Shown here in pieces: positions 1 through 8,225 of a stretch of 18,060 nt of DNA (positions within the stretch are counted from its first letter, which is position 1; each line of letters opens with the position of its first letter). This DNA comes from Gemmiger_A avium (GTDB lineage: Bacteria > Bacillota > Clostridia > Oscillospirales > Ruminococcaceae): assembly GCA_019114585.1 (NCBI GenBank), contig DXFE01000031.1:1-18060 (forward strand), written 5' to 3'. The translations under genes were made by a program, and so were the position numbers. The notes under the pieces are model-generated. The model did not search any database. It was not told where the DNA came from and was given only the letters and a program-made list of their open reading frames with translations.

Positions 1-5
1 CGTTT

Positions 6-91
6 TGGTGGGAGCGGGTGGATTCGAACCACCGAAGCAATTATGCAACAGATTTACAGTCTGCCCCCATTGGCCGCTCGGGAACACTCCC
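6..91 (-). tRNA. tRNA-Tyr (anticodon GTA), class II with long variable arm
   Basis: Read on the minus strand, the molecule begins GGGAGTG-TT and ends CGCTCCC-A-CCA. The seven-base acceptor stem contains one G-U pair, and the CCA is encoded. The anticodon loop CTGTAAATC places GTA at 57-55, which is tyrosine. The T-loop GGTTCGAATCC is intact, and there is a long variable arm between the anticodon and T stems, as expected for bacterial tRNA-Tyr. A separate promoter lies upstream at 124-152. It is transcribed out of the window, so further tRNAs may follow beyond position 1. Confidence 0.97.
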
Positions 92-123
92 ACATGTTCG
101 CCGCTCTCAACGAGTGCTTGATT

Positions 124-152
124 ATTATAACAAGCATATCCAGAAAATGCAA
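124..152 (-). promoter_or_regulatory. Promoter of tRNA-Tyr
   Basis: On the minus strand a -35 box TTGCAT (152-147) and a perfect -10 box TATAAT (129-124) are separated by 17 bases. This puts the transcription start near 117, about 25 bases before the mature tRNA 5' end. The strong consensus match fits a stable RNA gene. Confidence 0.8.
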
Positions 153-242
153 CCCCTTTTTCAAAATTTCTTGAAAAAATTTTTGCGGCACTTTAACATG
201 ACAGAAAAGTTACAATTTGTACTTATTTGCGGGCCTGGTTTC

Positions 243-251
243 TGCTATAAT
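243..251 (+). promoter_or_regulatory. Extended -10 promoter of the citrate synthase gene
   Basis: TGC followed by TATAAT (246-251) forms an extended -10 element. No good -35 hexamer sits at 16-18 bases; the upstream T-rich stretch offers only weak candidates. Transcription would start near 258, giving a leader of about 50 bases to the ATG at 309. Confidence 0.65.
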
Positions 252-308
252 AAAAATCGTTAATCATATTAAGCATTATACAGTAAGCAGAAGGAGGGAG
301 TGCGTCTT

Positions 309-1676
309 ATGACCGCCGTATCTGAATATTCCAAGGTAACGCCCGAACTGGAACAGCTGGCCAGCCTGTGCCGGGCGAACAATACCATTGATCCCCAGGA
401 TTATGTGCGCTACGACGTAAAGCGCGGCCTGCGTGATCTGAACGGCAACGGCGTGGTGGCCGGCCTGACCGAGATCAGCGAGGTTCACGCCAAGGAAAAG
501 ATCAATGGCGAGTCGGTGCCGGTGCCGGGCAAACTGTTCTACCGAGGCTATGCCATCGAGGACATCGTGCACGGCTTTATCGACAGCGGCCGGTTCGGCT
601 TTGAGGAGACCGCCTATCTGCTGATGTTCGGGCAGCTGCCCACCGCCGAACAGCTGGCAGACTTCAACCGGCAGCTGGCGTTTTACCGCACCCTGCCCTC
701 CAACTTTGTGCGGGACGTGATCCTGAAAGCCCCCAGCCAGGACATGATGAACACCCTGGCCCGCAGCGTGCTGACCATGGCCAGCTACGACGACAACCCG
801 GACGACATCAGCCTGCCCAACGTGGTGCGCCAGTGCATCGACCTGCTGGCCATCTTCCCGCTGCTGTCGGTGTACGGGTACCAGGCGTACTCCTACAAAG
901 AGGGCAACAGCCTGTACATCCACGCGCCCCGGCCGGATCTGTCCACCGCGGAGAACATCCTGACCCTGCTGCGGCCGGATTCCTCCTATACCCCGCTGGA
1001 AGCCCACATCCTGGACCTGTGCCTGGTACTGCACGCGGAGCACGGCGGCGGCAACAACTCCACCTTTACCACCCATGTGGTCACCAGCTCCGGCACCGAC
1101 ACCTACAGCTGCATGGCCGCGGCCCTGGCCAGCCTGAAGGGCCCCCGCCACGGCGGCGCCAACATCAAGGTCATGCAGATGTTCGAGGATATGAAGCAGT
1201 CCCTGCCCGACTGGGCCGACGAGGACGCCATCCGGGACTATCTGACCGGCCTGCTGCACAAGGAGCGCTTCGACAAGAGCGGCCTGATCTACGGCATGGG
1301 CCACGCGGTCTACTCCATCAGCGACCCCCGTGCCACCCTGCTGAAAGGCTTTGTGCACAAGCTCTGCGCCGAAAAGGGCATGGAGAAGGAATACGGCCTG
1401 TACGCCGCGGTGGAGCGGCTGGCCCCGGAGGTCATCGCCCAGGAGCGCAAGATCTACAAGGGCGTTTCCGCCAACGTGGACTTCTACAGCGGTTTTGTGT
1501 ATCATATGCTGGGCCTGCCCACCGAACTGTACACCCCCATGTTCGCGGTGGCCCGTGTGGCCGGCTGGAGCGCCCACCGGCTGGAAGAGCTGATCAACAT
1601 GGGCAAGATCATCCGCCCCGCCTACGTGGCGGTGCTGCCCCGCCGGGAGTATGTGCCCATCGGCGACCGCGCCTGA
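309..1676 (+). CDS. gltA: Citrate synthase
   Basis: Condenses acetyl-CoA and oxaloacetate to citrate in the cytoplasm. In a fermentative anaerobe it most likely feeds the oxidative branch to 2-oxoglutarate and glutamate rather than a full TCA cycle (inference). The 455-residue product carries all three family catalytic residues: His281 in GPRHGGAN, His332 in GMGHAVY and Asp391 in VDFYSGF, with the following DPRA arginine. The start is ATG 309: the ribosome site GGAGGG (293-298) is 10 bases ahead of it, while the in-frame GTG at 300 is only one base from that site and is unlikely. The stretch HGGGNNSTF upstream of the first catalytic His resembles the long citrate synthase forms of Clostridia. 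It is monocistronic: its own promoter lies upstream and a strong terminator follows 17 bases after the stop. Confidence 0.96.
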   Translation: MTAVSEYSKVTPELEQLASLCRANNTIDPQDYVRYDVKRGLRDLNGNGVVAGLTEISEVHAKEKINGESVPVPGKLFYRGYAIEDIVHGFIDSGRFGFEETAYLLMFGQLPTAEQLADFNRQLAFYRTLPSNFVRDVILKAPSQDMMNTLARSVLTMASYDDNPDDISLPNVVRQCIDLLAIFPLLSVYGYQAYSYKEGNSLYIHAPRPDLSTAENILTLLRPDSSYTPLEAHILDLCLVLHAEHGGGNNSTFTTHVVTSSGTDTYSCMAAALASLKGPRHGGANIKVMQMFEDMKQSLPDWADEDAIRDYLTGLLHKERFDKSGLIYGMGHAVYSISDPRATLLKGFVHKLCAEKGMEKEYGLYAAVERLAPEVIAQERKIYKGVSANVDFYSGFVYHMLGLPTELYTPMFAVARVAGWSAHRLEELINMGKIIRPAYVAVLPRREYVPIGDRA

Positions 1677-1693
1677 CCTTTGTTTTTCCTTTT

Positions 1694-1723
1694 GCCGCGC
1701 CCCTTTACCGGGGCGCGGCTTTT
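1694..1723 (+). terminator. Rho-independent terminator after citrate synthase
   Basis: A perfect 10-bp GC-rich stem (1694-1703 with 1710-1719) has a six-base loop and is followed by TTTT then CTTT. It lies 17 bases after the citrate synthase stop and just before the next promoter. Confidence 0.93.
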
Positions 1724-1724
1724 C

Positions 1725-1753
1725 TTTACAAAGGCGGCGGGGCACACTATAAT
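1725..1753 (+). promoter_or_regulatory. Promoter of the surface-polysaccharide operon
   Basis: TTTACA (1725-1730) and TATAAT (1748-1753) are separated by exactly 17 bases. The expected start near 1760 leaves a leader of about 55 bases to the ATG at 1816. It makes the in-frame upstream ATG at 1762 an unlikely start, since that would be almost leaderless with no ribosome site. Confidence 0.85.
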
Positions 1754-1815
1754 GAATATGTATGAGCTTTTTTGCCGGAATCCCGGCTATCACGGATACA
1801 GGAGCGGTTTTGCCC

Positions 1816-3279
1816 ATGAGTTTCAATACCCTGCCCTATCTGGTATTTCTGCCCCTGGCGGCGCTGGCCTGGCTGGCGGCGCCCCGGCCTGCCCGCATCT
1901 GGGTACTGCTGGCGGCCAACGGGGTGTTCTACGCCTTTGGCGGCACGCCGGGCCTGGCGGTGTTCCTGGTGCTGGCCGCGCTGCTGGCCTGGGCGGGCGG
2001 CCTGGGCATCCAGCGGGGGCGGCATCCCCGCGCCTGGCTGGCCGGTACTCTGCTGGCCTGTGTGGCGCTGCTCTGCTTTTTCAAATACAACCGGTTCTTC
2101 CCCGCCCTGGCCGACGGTCTGGCGGCGCTGGGGATGCCGGTTTCCGCCGGCGGCTGGCTGCTGATGCCGCTGGGCATCAGCTACTACACCTTTACCGCCG
2201 TGAGCTATCTGGTGGATGTGTTCCGCAAAAAAATCCCAGCCGAGGGCAATTTCCTCTACCTGCTGGCTTTTACCAGTCTGTTTGCCACCGTGACCGCCGG
2301 GCCCATCTGCCGGGCGGGCGACATTCTGCCCCAGCTGCACGCCCCCGCCCGCTTTGAGGAGGGCCGGGTGGTGAACGGCCTGCAGGTGATGCTGGTGGGC
2401 TACTTCAAGAAAATCGCCGTGGCGGATATGCTGTTCAAATTCGTGGACACCGTCTACGGCAACCTGCCCGCCTATTCCGGCCTGACCCTGACCCTGGCGG
2501 CGCTGGGGTACGGGGTGTATCTGTACGCGGATTTTTCCGGCTATTCGGACATTGCCCGGGGCAGCGCCCTGATCCTGGGGCTGCGCCTGCCGGAGAACTT
2601 CCGGGTTCCCTACTGCGCCGCGGGCCTGGGCGAATTCTGGGACCGCTGGCACATCAGCCTGTCCAGCTGGCTGAAAGACTACATCTACATCCCGCTGGGC
2701 GGCAGCCGCAAGGGCGCGGTGCGCCGGGTGCTGAACGTGCTGGCGGTGTTCGTCGTCAGCGGGCTGTGGCACGGCGTGGGCCTGAGCTTTTTGTTCTGGG
2801 GCCTGCTGCACGGGATGGGCCGTGTGTTTGAGGTGCTCACCGGGCTGGGCCGCCGCCGTACCACCGGGCCGGTGCGCTGGCTGCATGTGGCGCTGACCTT
2901 TGTGTATGTGAACGTCTGCTGGGTGTTCTTCCGCTGTGAAAACCTGGCCGACGCCTTTTATGTACTCACCGCCCAGTTTGCGGGCGGCGATGTGATCGCC
3001 CAGTGCCGCGCGGCGGTGGCGGCGGGCTTTGACGCCACCCCCCTGCTCATGCTGGGGTACGGGGCATTCTGCATCCTGGCGGTGGCGCTGCTGACCGCCT
3101 GGGACGCCTGGCGTGTGCGGGGCCTTGCCGGCGGCGGGGCGGAGATCGCCTTTGCCCGGCTGGGCACGGCGCGCCGCTGGGTGCTGTACTACCTGTTCCT
3201 GGCGTTTATCTTTGCGGCCTTTCTTATGCAGAACGGCTATCTCGTGGGCAGCGCCAGCTTTGCCTACGGCGGATTTTAA
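1816..3279 (+). CDS. MBOAT family membrane-bound O-acyltransferase (AlgI/DltB/PatA type)
   Basis: A polytopic membrane protein of 487 residues that, by family, relays an acyl (usually acetyl) group across the membrane to decorate an extracellular glycan. The signature region is intact: ADFSGYSDIARG, then FWDRWHISLSSW with His279, KDYIYIPLGGSRKG, and SGLWHGVG with His319, which is the position of the catalytic His of AlgI/DltB. The start at ATG 1816 is preferred because AGGAG (1800-1804) sits 11 bases upstream and the protein then begins MSFNTLPYLVF, the usual opening of this family. The longer ATG at 1762 lacks a ribosome site. It is first in an operon, with the SGNH partner 12 bases downstream, the standard two-gene arrangement for O-acylation. 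The acceptor glycan cannot be told from sequence; DltB is less likely because no dltA or dltC is nearby. Confidence 0.94.
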   Translation: MSFNTLPYLVFLPLAALAWLAAPRPARIWVLLAANGVFYAFGGTPGLAVFLVLAALLAWAGGLGIQRGRHPRAWLAGTLLACVALLCFFKYNRFFPALADGLAALGMPVSAGGWLLMPLGISYYTFTAVSYLVDVFRKKIPAEGNFLYLLAFTSLFATVTAGPICRAGDILPQLHAPARFEEGRVVNGLQVMLVGYFKKIAVADMLFKFVDTVYGNLPAYSGLTLTLAALGYGVYLYADFSGYSDIARGSALILGLRLPENFRVPYCAAGLGEFWDRWHISLSSWLKDYIYIPLGGSRKGAVRRVLNVLAVFVVSGLWHGVGLSFLFWGLLHGMGRVFEVLTGLGRRRTTGPVRWLHVALTFVYVNVCWVFFRCENLADAFYVLTAQFAGGDVIAQCRAAVAAGFDATPLLMLGYGAFCILAVALLTAWDAWRVRGLAGGGAEIAFARLGTARRWVLYYLFLAFIFAAFLMQNGYLVGSASFAYGGF

Positions 3280-3291
3280 GGAGGGCGCGGC

Positions 3292-4323
3292 ATGAGAAAA
3301 CTGCTTGGCAGGCTGTGCCTGTTTCTGCTGCCGGTGGCGCTGTACCTGGCGCTGTTCGTAGCCTTTGAGCCTTACAACTACTTTGGCCTGCGCGCCGGCG
3401 CCACCGACACCAACCAGCCCATCTACCGGGTGCGCAGCTATCTGCAGCAGCCGGAAAACGTGATCTTTCTGGGGGATTCCCGGATGGCCCACCTGGACAT
3501 GGATCTGGCCGGGGAGATTTTGGGCACCCCCTGCTCCAACCTGGCTTTCGGCGGCGCCAGCGAACAGGAGATGATCGACCTGTTCTGGTTTGCCGCCGAG
3601 GAGAACCCCAACCTGGAGCGGGTGTATCTGGAAGTCAGCTTCTACACCATGAACCGGTACTACGACAAGGACCGGGCGGGCAACATCCGCACGGTGGCGG
3701 AAAACCCGCTGGCCTATATGCTGAACCTGAGCTACAACCTGGAGATGCTGGCCAACCTGAAAAACACCCTGACCGGCACCGCCCCGGTGGCCGGAGATAC
3801 CGAGACCGCCACCTACACCCCGGCGGACTATCAGGACGAAAACGGCAATCCCCTGCCCTACCGGCGGCAGCTGATCGACTACGCCGCCACCATCTACGGG
3901 GTGGTGACGAGCGGGGCGGACATGCCCGCAGACCCGGCCGAGGCGGTGGCCTATATGACCGACCCGGCCAACATCGAATTGCGGCAGTGGGAGGTCAACA
4001 CCGAGCAGCTGGAACGGCTGAAAGAGGTGGCCGCCTGGTGCGCCGACAACGGGGTGGAGCTGGTGTTCGTGGCCCCGCCGGTGGAGGAGAGCATCACCGA
4101 CTGTGTGCTGGAGCCGCTGGGCATCGGGGAAGAATTCGCCGCGGTGCTGGACGAGCTGCGGGCCACCGGTACGCCGGTGCTGGACTACGAACTGGGCGGC
4201 GGGCACGGCCTGCGGGAGGACCAGTTCTTTGACGGGTTCCACATCGACACGGTGTACGGCCTGCCCCAATACACCGCCACCCTGCTGGCGGACGCAAACG
4301 CCGCGCTGGGCGGCAACGGATAA
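3292..4323 (+). CDS. SGNH-hydrolase-like O-acyltransferase partner (AlgX/AlgJ/DltD-like)
   Basis: A 343-residue protein with one N-terminal membrane segment (about residues 8-26), which places the rest outside the cell. The catalytic elements of an SGNH fold are visible: IFLGDSRMAH with Ser63, and a terminal DGFHID with Asp314 and His317 (DxxH). By analogy with AlgX/AlgJ, PatB and DltD it would take the acyl group delivered by the upstream MBOAT protein and transfer it to a surface polysaccharide; esterase activity is the alternative. AAGGAGGG (3278-3285) overlaps the upstream stop codon and lies 6 bases from the start, indicating translational coupling. Overall sequence outside the motifs is not recognisable to me, so the substrate is open. 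Confidence 0.85.
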   Translation: MRKLLGRLCLFLLPVALYLALFVAFEPYNYFGLRAGATDTNQPIYRVRSYLQQPENVIFLGDSRMAHLDMDLAGEILGTPCSNLAFGGASEQEMIDLFWFAAEENPNLERVYLEVSFYTMNRYYDKDRAGNIRTVAENPLAYMLNLSYNLEMLANLKNTLTGTAPVAGDTETATYTPADYQDENGNPLPYRRQLIDYAATIYGVVTSGADMPADPAEAVAYMTDPANIELRQWEVNTEQLERLKEVAAWCADNGVELVFVAPPVEESITDCVLEPLGIGEEFAAVLDELRATGTPVLDYELGGGHGLREDQFFDGFHIDTVYGLPQYTATLLADANAALGGNG

Positions 4324-4338
4324 AAGGAGGCGCGGCGC

Positions 4339-5652
4339 ATGGCGCTGGATTTTCTGATTTTGTACGAGCACACGGTGCGGGAATACGAGAGCGACCTGCT
4401 GCTCAAACTGGAACTGGAACGGCGGGGCTACAAGGTGGCCATCCGCCAGCTGCTGGACCGGAAAAAGCCCAGCCTGTTCACCTGGAACAAGCCCCGGGTG
4501 CTGGTGAGCAGCTGCATGTACGACAACGAGGCCATCAACAGCCATGTATACAACAACATCGGCCGGTGCGACCGGATCGTGAACCTGCACTGGGAGCAGA
4601 TGCTCAGCGACACCCAGGAAGAGGGCGACTGGTTCAACATGAACGGCAACGCCAAAAAGTGCGTGCAGACCTGCTGGGGCCGCCGCACCGCCGACCGATT
4701 GATCGCCCACGGCATGGAGCCGAAAAACACCCCGGTGACCGGCGCGGTGATGATGGATTTTCTGCGCCCGGAATTTGACGGCTATTTCAAAAGCAAGGCC
4801 CAGCTGTGCGCCGAGCACGGCCTGGACCCGAACAAACAGCTGCATCTGTATATCTCCAGCTTCGGCTATGCCAGCATGACCGAGCAGGAAGTCAGGGAAC
4901 TGAGCGAGATGGCGGGCACCGACTTCACCGGCTTTGCCGCCACCAACCGGGTGAGCATGGCCCAGACGCTGGACTGGTTTGACCGGTACCTGGCCGACCA
5001 CCCGGAGGTGGAGCTGGTCTACCGGCGGCATCCCAGCGAGTGGAACAGCCCGGCCCTGGCCGAACTGGCCGCCCGGCGGCCCAACTTCCATGTGATCTTC
5101 GCGGACAGCGTAAAGCAGTGGATCGTGGCGGCGGACTCCATCAGCATCTGGATGAGCACCGCCATCGCGGAGGTGTACATGGCGGGCAAGAGCTGCCACA
5201 TCCTGCGCCCGGCGCCCATCGAGCACGAGTACGACCCGGTGATCTACGCGGGGGCGAAGTATATCACCGATTACGAGGGCTTCTGTGCCGCCATGGGGGA
5301 GGAAGACCCGCCTTTCCCCATTGCCCGGGAAATCATCGAGGGGTACTTTGACCCCAGCGCCACCCCCGCCTACAAGCGGATGGCCGATCTGCTGGAACAG
5401 GTATACAAAGAGCCGCCCCGGGATCATCCCATGGGCGAGGGCTTTACCCCCCATTTCAACTGGCTGAAATTCTTTGCGCTGTGGGGGGTGCATATCCTGT
5501 TTGCGCTGCGTCTGCCGCCCAAAAAGGTATTCTTCTTCCACAAGGGGCTGGCGGATTTTGCCCAGCGCATCTACGGCTATGTGGAAAAGGCCTACATCCC
5601 CAAAAATCAGATCCGGGCGATGGAAGATCGCATCCGCCCCTTTGTGAGGTGA
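4339..5652 (+). CDS. Surface carbohydrate biosynthesis protein, GT-B-like fold
   Basis: A soluble protein of 437 residues without signal peptide. It resembles the surface carbohydrate biosynthesis family that accompanies sugar amidotransferase genes in O-antigen-like loci. The C-terminal half has features of the GT-B/capsular glycerophosphotransferase fold: RRHPSEW around His231, then a STAIAEVYMAGK stretch (Ser273-Glu278) resembling the ST..E...GKP nucleotide-binding signature, preceded by a W-rich segment. The N-terminal half carries LILYEH and a conserved-looking Asn/Cys-rich middle. It probably transfers or polymerises a sugar or phosphoalditol unit on the cytoplasmic side, but no reaction can be stated from sequence. 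AGGAGG (4325-4330) lies 8 bases ahead of the ATG. It ends 4 bases before the flippase gene. Confidence 0.75.
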   Translation: MALDFLILYEHTVREYESDLLLKLELERRGYKVAIRQLLDRKKPSLFTWNKPRVLVSSCMYDNEAINSHVYNNIGRCDRIVNLHWEQMLSDTQEEGDWFNMNGNAKKCVQTCWGRRTADRLIAHGMEPKNTPVTGAVMMDFLRPEFDGYFKSKAQLCAEHGLDPNKQLHLYISSFGYASMTEQEVRELSEMAGTDFTGFAATNRVSMAQTLDWFDRYLADHPEVELVYRRHPSEWNSPALAELAARRPNFHVIFADSVKQWIVAADSISIWMSTAIAEVYMAGKSCHILRPAPIEHEYDPVIYAGAKYITDYEGFCAAMGEEDPPFPIAREIIEGYFDPSATPAYKRMADLLEQVYKEPPRDHPMGEGFTPHFNWLKFFALWGVHILFALRLPPKKVFFFHKGLADFAQRIYGYVEKAYIPKNQIRAMEDRIRPFVR

Positions 5653-5656
5653 CGGG

Positions 5657-6883
5657 ATGAACAGTCAGCTTCAAAGAAACCTTGTTTTCAACACGGCGGG
5701 CAGCCTGCTGTTCTATGTGTGCCAGGCGGTGATGAACCTGCTGGTCACCGCGCTGGCGGGGGTGGAGGCCAACGGCCTGCTGGCCACCGCCATGACCATC
5801 GCCAACGTGGCCCTGAGCGCCGCCAGCTTCGGCATGCGCACCTTCCAGGTGAGCGATCTGCGCAGCCAGTACGCCGACCGCACCTATCTGCTCAGCCGCT
5901 ACCTGACGGTGGCGCTGGCCTGGACAGGCTGCATGGCCTTTGCCTTTGTGAACACCTATTCCGCCCAGCAGCGGTGGGTCATCTTCCTGTATGCCGGGTA
6001 CCGGCTGGTGGAAAGCTGGTCCGACGTGTGGCACGCCTACCTGCAAAAGGCCGAGCGGATGGACATTGTGGGCATCAGCTTCGGGGTGCGGGGCCTGCTT
6101 ACCGCCGGCACGGTGGTGGCGGGACTGCTGCTGACCCATGATCTCATTATCACCCTGGCGGTGCTGCTGGTGCTCAACGCCGGGTATGTGCTGGTGGTGG
6201 ATATCCCGCTGGCCCGCCGCCGGGCGGACCTGAAAAGCCGGGAGGGCGGCAGCGTGGCGTCGCTGCTCTGGCAGTGCCTGCCGCTGGCGGTGTATGCCAG
6301 CATCAACACCAGCATCGGTTCGGTGCCCCGGTACTTCTGCGAGCGCATTCTGGGCAGCGTGGCGCTGAACTATTTTGCCAATGTATTCCTGCCGGTGATG
6401 CTCTTACAGGTGGCGGCGGTGTATCTGTTTGTGCCCTTCATCACCACCTTTGCCCGGCTGTGGAACGACCGGGACGCCGCGGGCTGGCGCAAGGCGCTGC
6501 GCCTGGGCACGCTGGCGCTGGCGGCGCTGTGGGCCGCAGGCGCCGCCGGGGTGGCCCTGCTGGGCCGCTGGGGGCTGAACCTGCTGTATCCCAGCACCCC
6601 GGAGATCCTGCAATATACCGGTCTTTTGCAGCCGCTGGTGATCTGCGCCGTGCTTACGGTGGCCTCCACCGTGCTGTGCAACCTGCTCACCATTGCCCGG
6701 GCCATGGGGGCCCTGATCGCCGGCAACCTGATCGGCCTGGCGGCGGCGCTGATCGCCAGCCCGCTGCTGATCCCCGCCCTGGGCCTCTGGGGCACCGCTT
6801 TGGCCACCATGGCGGGCCTGGGCGCCCAGGCGGTTTCGCTGGGCATCTTTTTGTGGATGGCCGGGCGGCGGCAGTTTGTCTGA
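5657..6883 (+). CDS. Polysaccharide flippase, MOP/Wzx-like
   Basis: A 408-residue, almost wholly hydrophobic protein with roughly 12 predicted membrane segments, starting MNSQLQRNLVFNTAGSLLFY. This N-terminal amphipathic helix followed by a paired-helix bundle is typical of MOP-superfamily polysaccharide exporters (Wzx/RfbX). It would move lipid-linked oligosaccharide across the cytoplasmic membrane. The length is at the short end for Wzx. GAGGTG (5646-5651) overlaps the upstream stop and the start is only 5 bases on, so translation is coupled to the preceding gene. The wealth of Ala/Leu/Gly codons gives long antisense frames, which I regard as spurious. Substrate unknown; a MATE efflux role is unlikely given its neighbours. 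Confidence 0.82.
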   Translation: MNSQLQRNLVFNTAGSLLFYVCQAVMNLLVTALAGVEANGLLATAMTIANVALSAASFGMRTFQVSDLRSQYADRTYLLSRYLTVALAWTGCMAFAFVNTYSAQQRWVIFLYAGYRLVESWSDVWHAYLQKAERMDIVGISFGVRGLLTAGTVVAGLLLTHDLIITLAVLLVLNAGYVLVVDIPLARRRADLKSREGGSVASLLWQCLPLAVYASINTSIGSVPRYFCERILGSVALNYFANVFLPVMLLQVAAVYLFVPFITTFARLWNDRDAAGWRKALRLGTLALAALWAAGAAGVALLGRWGLNLLYPSTPEILQYTGLLQPLVICAVLTVASTVLCNLLTIARAMGALIAGNLIGLAAALIASPLLIPALGLWGTALATMAGLGAQAVSLGIFLWMAGRRQFV

Positions 6884-6927
6884 CAGTTCCGCTTTTTTGC
6901 AAAACGCTGGAAGAACGCATCACACCA

Positions 6928-6936
6928 TGGTATAAT
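6928..6936 (+). promoter_or_regulatory. Extended -10 promoter before the sugar amidotransferase gene
   Basis: TGG followed by TATAAT (6931-6936) forms an extended -10 box. The hexamer at 17 bases, TGGAAG, is a poor -35. It suggests the amidotransferase can be transcribed separately from the four genes upstream, although no clear terminator lies between them. Confidence 0.55.
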
Positions 6937-6986
6937 ACCAATGACAACGCGGCCCGCGCGCCGCTGCAAGGAGGGAAATCTGCGGA

Positions 6987-8108
6987 ATGAAATACTGCAA
7001 GAAGTGCACCATGCCGGACACCCGGCCCGGCATCACCTTTGACGAAGAGGGCGTGTGCAGCGCCTGCCGCCATTACGAGAGCCGTTCCAAGGTAGACTGG
7101 GACGCCCGCTGGAAAGAATTTGAAGCCCTGTGCGACAAGTACCGCGGCTGCAACGGCCCCGGCGGCTACGACTGCGCCGTGGCGGTAAGCGGCGGCAAGG
7201 ACAGCCACTTCCAGGTGTATATCCTGAAAGAGGTCATGAAGATGAACCCGATCCTCTTCAGCGTGGAGGACAACTTCCCCATGACCGAGGCGGGCAAGCA
7301 CAACCTGAAGAACATCTCCGAGGCGTTCGGCTGCACCATCATCAGCTGCAAGCCCAACATCAAGGCCCAGAAGACCCTGATGCGCGCCTTCTTTGAGAAG
7401 TACGGCAAGCCCACCTGGTATGTGGACCGGCTGATCTACACCTTCCCCCTGCACATGGCGCTCAAGTTCAACACCCCGCTGCTCTGCTACGGGGAGAACG
7501 TCAGCTTTGAGTACGGCGGCAACGCCGATGAGGAGACCTACTCCGCCCGGGATCAGATCGAAAACGGTGTGGCCGTGGGCTTCCCCACCGAGGAACTGCT
7601 GAGCTACGGCGTAAGCGAGAACGACCTGGCCCTGACCAAGGCCCCCACCGCCGAAGAGCTGGCCCGTCTGGACCCGTTCTATCTGAGCTACTTCCTGCCC
7701 TGGAACAGCTACAAGAACTACCAACTGGCCAAGAGCCGCGGCTTCCATGACCTGACCCACGAGTGGGACCGCACCCACCACGCCGAAAACTTTGACCAGA
7801 TCGACAGCCGGGCCTACCTGGTGCACAGCTGGCTGAAATATCCCAAGTTCGGCCACGCCGCCGCCACCGACTACACCGCCCGGTACATCCGCTACGGCAT
7901 GATGACCCGGGAGGAAGCCATCCCCGTGATCAAGGAGCGGGACGGCGCGCTGGACCCCTTGTGCGTGCGGGATTTCTGCGAGTTCTGCGGCTACTCCGAG
8001 TCCGAGTTCTGGGCCATCCTGGACAAGTTCTACAACCGGGACCTGTTCGAAAAGGACGCCTACGGCCGCTGGGTGCTGAAACACCCCATCTGGGAAGAAA
8101 ACAAGTAA
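6987..8108 (+). CDS. N-acetyl sugar amidotransferase (PseA/WbpG/LegX family)
   Basis: ATP-pyrophosphatase-fold enzyme of 373 residues that, in this family, converts an acetamido group of a nucleotide-linked or nonulosonic sugar to an amidino group using ammonia. The PP-loop SGGKDS is at residues 68-73. Cysteine pairs C4/C7 and C24/C27 at the N terminus and C331/C334 near the C terminus look like metal-binding sites typical of the family. The opening MKYCKKCTMPDTRPGITFDE is characteristic. AAGGAGGG (6968-6975) lies 11 bases before the ATG. In well-studied clusters this protein works with HisH-like glutaminase and HisF-like subunits; neither is encoded here, so ammonia must come from elsewhere or the partner genes are outside the window. 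A terminator follows 10 bases after the stop. Confidence 0.9.
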   Translation: MKYCKKCTMPDTRPGITFDEEGVCSACRHYESRSKVDWDARWKEFEALCDKYRGCNGPGGYDCAVAVSGGKDSHFQVYILKEVMKMNPILFSVEDNFPMTEAGKHNLKNISEAFGCTIISCKPNIKAQKTLMRAFFEKYGKPTWYVDRLIYTFPLHMALKFNTPLLCYGENVSFEYGGNADEETYSARDQIENGVAVGFPTEELLSYGVSENDLALTKAPTAEELARLDPFYLSYFLPWNSYKNYQLAKSRGFHDLTHEWDRTHHAENFDQIDSRAYLVHSWLKYPKFGHAAATDYTARYIRYGMMTREEAIPVIKERDGALDPLCVRDFCEFCGYSESEFWAILDKFYNRDLFEKDAYGRWVLKHPIWEENK

Positions 8109-8118
8109 ATTTTGTTTG

Positions 8119-8148
8119 CGCCCCTGCCCTGTGCGGGGGCGTTTTTTT
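8119..8148 (+). terminator. Rho-independent terminator after the sugar amidotransferase
   Basis: A stem of 8 bp including one G-U pair (8119-8126 with 8134-8141) has a seven-base loop and is followed by seven T (8142-8148). It closes the surface-polysaccharide region. Confidence 0.9.
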
Positions 8149-8190
8149 GGCTTCACAGCGCGGTTTTTCGCCCTTTTGCGCAAAAAGGGC

Positions 8191-8219
8191 TTGACAACCG
8201 CCGCCCGCGAGGCTATCAT
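8191..8219 (+). promoter_or_regulatory. Promoter of the T-box metNIQ operon
   Basis: A perfect TTGACA (8191-8196), a 17-base spacer, then TATCAT (8214-8219). Transcription would start near 8226, at the beginning of the T-box leader. Confidence 0.85.
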
Positions 8220-8225
8220 AATGGC

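Noticed and set aside
18..263. An 81-codon frame at the left end
   Set aside because: It starts inside the tRNA-Tyr gene, runs through two promoters, and has no ribosome site or protein-like composition.
1762..1815. N-terminal extension of the MBOAT protein from ATG 1762
   Set aside because: It would begin almost at the transcription start with no ribosome site; ATG 1816 has AGGAG upstream and gives the family-typical N terminus.
1747..5541. A 1264-codon open frame on the minus strand, antisense to the polysaccharide operon
   Set aside because: It mirrors strongly coding plus-strand genes, has a His/Gln/Gly/Val-rich composition with no domain pattern, and arises because GC-rich codon bias removes stops on the opposite strand.
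6884..6927. Terminator between the flippase and amidotransferase genes
   Set aside because: A TTTTTT run follows CCGC, but only about 4 bp of stem can be formed with upstream bases, too weak to call.
8171..8190. Hairpin GCCCTTTT/AAAAGGGC just before the metNIQ promoter as a terminator
   Set aside because: There is no T-run on either strand after the stem. It may only abut the -35 box; the amidotransferase terminator at 8119-8148 is sufficient.
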